A program made the translations under genes and the position numbers. From Wandonia sp964447015 (GTDB lineage: Bacteria; Bacteroidota; Bacteroidia; Flavobacteriales_D; Crocinitomicaceae), in assembly GCA_964447015.1 (NCBI GenBank), contig CAYUQU010000008.1, forward strand, positions 1 to 64,000: a DNA stretch of 64,000 nt. The letters run 5' to 3'. Shown here in pieces: positions 60,737 through 64,000 of this stretch. The notes below the pieces were generated by a model. That model saw only the letters and a list, made by a program, of their open reading frames with translations, ran no database searches and was not told the origin of the DNA. Every line of letters starts with the position of its first letter. Position 1 is the first letter of the stretch.

Positions 60737-63454
60737 GTGAAAAAGGAAAAGCATTTTTATAGATATACGGAAAAAGAGGCTGATTATAAGCGTCTAAACT
60801 TGTTATTTGGTACTGTTGCTGTACTTATTTTACCCGTTTTTGTTTTTTTTGCTTTTTTTTCTACATTACCTAATATATATGCTGATATAACACTTCTTTC
60901 TTCAATTTACATATTGTGTACTATAGGTATAACACAGCTGTTCAAAAATTTAAGAAAATATATCTTCCCAATCTATTTTGTTCTGTTCTGCGGAATAACG
61001 TTATATGTATGGGGTGATTTAATAAAGAGCGATTTTGAAACAAACCACATGGTTGGTTTTATATTCCTTTATTCGGTAATTATTATTGCTATACAACGGT
61101 TTTATTATGCCGTAATTTATAATATACTAGCTTTTGTAATTATAGTAATATCATATTTAATAATTCAGGGATTCAAGGATGATTTTATAATATTATCTGC
61201 CTTGGTCTTTATTGCGGGTTCTATTTCTGTTCTTGTTTTACATTCAAGAAATAAAATGGTTAAAAGGATACAGGATTATTCCTCGTATTTATCAGAAATA
61301 ATAAATCAACCAGGTATTGGGGTTGCTCTATTAAGTGGTGAAAGTCCTAATAGAATATTAGATTATAACAACTGTTTTTTGCGATTATTAGGGAGTGAAC
61401 AAGAAAAAATACCTAAAAATATAGATATAATAATCAGTAATGTATTAGGCGAAAAATTAAGTGATTTAAAGGAAAGTAGATTTGATTATGAAATTAAAAA
61501 ACATAACCAATGGGTAGAAATTTTTGTAGATAAAATAATACTCAATGAAGGAGAGTTTTATTTACTAAAAATTGTAGATATTACTGAAAGTAAGAAACAA
61601 AGCATTCAGTCAGAAAGAAATGAAACAAAATTCAGATTATTATTTGAAGAAGGTAATGATGCAATATTTCTAACGAAAGAAGGAATTATTCAGAATGCAA
61701 ACCACAACACCGAAAAACTCTTAGGTATTCCTATTGAGAAAATTATAGGGTCAACACTTTGGGACTATAGTTCTCCAAATCTTGATTTTAATTTTTTAAA
61801 AGAAAAAATAGAGAGTATAAATGATGAAAAGAATAGAAAAGTAATAGAGTGGGATATTTTAAGAAGTGACGGAACAATTATTAATGTTGAAATTGTAATT
61901 TTATTAATGAATGCTCATGGTGAACGAATTGAACAATGTGTAGTTCGAGATATTACAGAGCAAAAAAACTATGAGTCCAAATTAAAAAACACACAACAAT
62001 CTTTTAAAAGCATCATTGAAAATATTCCAGAAGCGATTTTATTGTTTGTAAATAACACGATAATATTTGCAAATTCTGAAGCATATAGAATGTTAAATTT
62101 TTCTGAAAAATCTCAATTTTCGATAGAGTTAGATGACTTGTTTAGGGGTGAAAACAAAGATATTTTTATTAAAGCCAAAAACAGTCATGGAGAACACAAA
62201 AAATTGATAAATGACCAAGTTGAAGTTTGTAGATTTAATAGCGAAGAGAAATTAGAAGTTGAGTTTACTTTAACACCAACACTATATAATGGAGAAAAAG
62301 TTTCCATGCTTATATTAAAAGATATTTCGCTTATTAATAAATTAGCAGGAGAACGATCTAGGTTGGGAGTTGCTGAAAAAATGAATGAGCAATTAATGCA
62401 TGAAATAACAGAGAGGAGAAGAACAGAAAAACTTTTGCAAGAACAATCACTGAAACTTTCTGCTATAATAGAAAACTCATCTAATACACTTATTTGGACC
62501 GTTGATGAGAAGTTTCGTCTCCTGATGTATAATGGTTATTTTTATAAAACTGTCCAGCAATTATTTAAGAAGGAACTTGTTATTGGTATGAATATGCTTA
62601 ATTTTTTCTCAGATAAAATGGATAAGGCGGGTTCTGAGAACTCGCTTAGAAGTCTTTTTAAGGTTTTATCTGGAGATTCAAATCAAATTGAAAGCAGATT
62701 AAAGATATACGACAAAACGTATTGGTTTGAAACCTTTCTTAATCCAATTTTTGATACAGAGGGTCGGGTTATTGAGGTGTCGTGTGTTTCACACAACATA
62801 ACAGATAAGAAAGAAGGAGAACAAGAATTAAGAAGTTCATTGCGCGAAAAGGAAATTTTATTGAAAGAGGTTCATCACAGGGTGAAAAACAATCTTCAGG
62901 TTATTTCTAGCATTTTAAACCTACAATCGTCTTATGTGTCTGACGAATCAACAAAAACGATACTGAAAGAATCTCAGAACAGGATAAAATCCATGTCTTT
63001 TATTCACGAGAATTTATATCAAACAGATAAATTTTCTTCACTTGATTTTTCCGAGTATATTTTTAATTTATCGAATAATTTAGTACATTCATATCAAATT
63101 TTTGATAATTTAGTAGAAATTAAATACAACATGGATCAGGTTAATCTGAGTTTAGATCAAGCCATTCCTTGTGGGTTAATTGTAAATGAGCTTGTTTCAA
63201 ACGCACTGAAATATGCTTTTCCTGATAGAACAAAAGGTGAATTGTTAATTCAACTTAAAAAACGAAAGAATAAAATAGAACTGGTAATTGGAGATAACGG
63301 AATCGGCCTCCCAAAAGACTTGGATATTAAGAATACAGACACACTAGGACTCCAACTGGTGCTTACACTAGTTGACCAATTAGATGCTGTTGTTGATGTT
63401 CAACGAGAGGATGGAACGAAATATTTGATTACTTTTGAACTTTTAAAAGCGTAA
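60737..63454 (+). CDS. Membrane multi-PAS sensor histidine kinase (HisKA_2 type)
   Basis: 905 aa, GTG start 9 nt after the MORN gene. Six membrane helices lie within residues 22-170. Up to four PAS-like domains follow: ~185-290 (PGIGVALLSGESPNRILDYN), ~300-415 (EEGNDAIFLTKEGIIQNANH, VVRDITEQKNYE), ~425-530 (IENIPEAILLFVNNTIIFAN), ~575-695 (IENSSNTLIWTVDEKFRLLM, VSHNITDKKEGE). The dimerisation/phosphoacceptor helix is LKEVHHRVKNNLQVISSILN (His713/His714), the HisKA_2 pattern. The ATPase domain shows GLIVNELVSNALKYAFPD, IGDNGIGLP and TLGLQLVLTLVDQL. Its partner is the LytTR response regulator starting 4 nt downstream. The ligand is unknown. Confidence 0.92.
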   Translation: MKKEKHFYRYTEKEADYKRLNLLFGTVAVLILPVFVFFAFFSTLPNIYADITLLSSIYILCTIGITQLFKNLRKYIFPIYFVLFCGITLYVWGDLIKSDFETNHMVGFIFLYSVIIIAIQRFYYAVIYNILAFVIIVISYLIIQGFKDDFIILSALVFIAGSISVLVLHSRNKMVKRIQDYSSYLSEIINQPGIGVALLSGESPNRILDYNNCFLRLLGSEQEKIPKNIDIIISNVLGEKLSDLKESRFDYEIKKHNQWVEIFVDKIILNEGEFYLLKIVDITESKKQSIQSERNETKFRLLFEEGNDAIFLTKEGIIQNANHNTEKLLGIPIEKIIGSTLWDYSSPNLDFNFLKEKIESINDEKNRKVIEWDILRSDGTIINVEIVILLMNAHGERIEQCVVRDITEQKNYESKLKNTQQSFKSIIENIPEAILLFVNNTIIFANSEAYRMLNFSEKSQFSIELDDLFRGENKDIFIKAKNSHGEHKKLINDQVEVCRFNSEEKLEVEFTLTPTLYNGEKVSMLILKDISLINKLAGERSRLGVAEKMNEQLMHEITERRRTEKLLQEQSLKLSAIIENSSNTLIWTVDEKFRLLMYNGYFYKTVQQLFKKELVIGMNMLNFFSDKMDKAGSENSLRSLFKVLSGDSNQIESRLKIYDKTYWFETFLNPIFDTEGRVIEVSCVSHNITDKKEGEQELRSSLREKEILLKEVHHRVKNNLQVISSILNLQSSYVSDESTKTILKESQNRIKSMSFIHENLYQTDKFSSLDFSEYIFNLSNNLVHSYQIFDNLVEIKYNMDQVNLSLDQAIPCGLIVNELVSNALKYAFPDRTKGELLIQLKKRKNKIELVIGDNGIGLPKDLDIKNTDTLGLQLVLTLVDQLDAVVDVQREDGTKYLITFELLKA

Positions 63455-63458
63455 GATT

Positions 63459-64000
63459 ATGCCAAAGACAAATGTATTAGTTGTAGAAGATGAGTCAATT
63501 GTATCAAAAGATATTCAACATAGCCTGAAGAAACTTGGATATAATGTAGTAGGAGCTGCAGCGACAGGAGACCGTGCGCTTGAAATAGGAAGAGCAGAAA
63601 AGCCAGACATCGTATTGATGGACATCATGTTAAAAGGAGATATGAATGGGATAGAGGCTGCTGAAATTATGAAATCAGAGCTTGGAATTCCAGTTATTTT
63701 TCTAACAGCTTATGCTGACGACTCTACCCTTTCGAAAGCAAAAGTAACAGAGCCTTATGGTTACATAATCAAGCCATTTAAAGAAGTTGACTTACACACA
63801 ACCATTGAAATGGCTCTTTATAAGCACAATAAAAACAAAGAGGTAGAAAAAGAGCGCGACCTTTTATACTCTTTAGTGGAAAATAAAGATAGCAAAGAGT
63901 TTATTTTTGTAAAAGCAAATAGCAGACTTGTTAAACTGAACACAAAGGATATTTACTACGTTGAGGCGCTAAAGGATTATGTTGTTATCAACACACTTGA
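63459..64000 (+). CDS. Response regulator with LytTR DNA-binding domain, partial (runs off the right edge)
   Basis: 180 codons are visible. The receiver domain reads MPKTNVLVVEDESIVSKDIQ, with acidic residues Glu10/Asp11, phosphoacceptor Asp55 in IVLMDIMLKGDMNG, Thr83 in VIFLTAYAD and Lys105 in GYIIKPFKE. After a short linker the LytTR domain begins (EFIFVKANSRLVKLNTKDIY, then YVEALKDYVVINTL). It is the cognate partner of the preceding histidine kinase, 4 nt apart. LytTR regulators bind DNA through a beta fold; targets are not seen in the window. Confidence 0.92.
   Translation, partial: MPKTNVLVVEDESIVSKDIQHSLKKLGYNVVGAAATGDRALEIGRAEKPDIVLMDIMLKGDMNGIEAAEIMKSELGIPVIFLTAYADDSTLSKAKVTEPYGYIIKPFKEVDLHTTIEMALYKHNKNKEVEKERDLLYSLVENKDSKEFIFVKANSRLVKLNTKDIYYVEALKDYVVINTL

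Overview
The window comes from a low-GC member of the Bacteroidota, most likely a flavobacterium-like gliding lineage; the family is not certain. Evidence: three proteins end in type IX secretion sorting domains (two type A, one type B); several upstream regions carry the Bacteroidota promoter -7 element TAnnTTTG; and the gene content is typical of the group (MutS2 without Smr, large three-domain IspG, DUF4175 protein, CrtI/CrtD-type desaturase). Nothing looks like a prophage, insertion sequence, CRISPR array or plasmid. The region is chromosomal and mostly housekeeping, and it probably lies near the replication origin.

Layout. 1-6.5 kb: end of holB, mutS2, a secreted DUF4886 SGNH protein, tRNA-Ala, and a PLP trans-sulfuration enzyme divergent from its likely Lrp-type regulator. 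6.6-17.6 kb: PBP1A, then the two subunits of a 3-oxoacid CoA-transferase (scoA, scoB), unusually separated by two paralogous GT-C-like membrane proteins, with a third paralog and a fourth, different multi-pass protein just beyond. 17.7-25 kb: fbp, mfd, a lipoprotein asparaginase, an Hsp15-like S4 protein and a T9SS cargo protein. 25.2-29.6 kb: a tight methionine-salvage operon (mtnB-mtnD-mtnC-mtnA) followed by a carotenoid desaturase.

29.6-38.2 kb is a minus-strand run whose first four genes overlap by 1-4 bases: a LysM protein, two SGNH hydrolases and an MBOAT acyltransferase. This looks like an envelope O-acylation module. An outer-membrane-type protein, an S41 protease lipoprotein and a small membrane protein follow. 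38.3-42.3 kb: ispG and a translationally coupled pair of cupredoxin/multicopper-oxidase proteins. 42.6-49.6 kb, minus strand: DUF4175 protein, RsbW-like ATPase, ybeY, mnmG and a methyltransferase, with three parS-like sites around mnmG. 49.7-58.7 kb: gltX, folB, tRNA-Cys with a clear terminator, an aminotransferase, an ECF sigma factor with a membrane partner that carries a T9SS domain, a TlpA-like protein, an M28 peptidase and rpiB.

The only long gap without a gene, 58674-59206, is very AT-rich, is flanked by divergent genes and holds several DnaA-box-like 9-mers. With the parS cluster about 13 kb away, it is a good oriC candidate. The right end (59.2-64 kb) is a signalling unit: a MORN-repeat protein, a multi-PAS HisKA_2-type histidine kinase and the start of a LytTR response regulator. 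The most interesting observations are the parS/oriC architecture, the acylation operon, the cupredoxin pair, the split CoA-transferase genes with GT-C paralogs, and the sigma-factor partner ending in a secretion domain.
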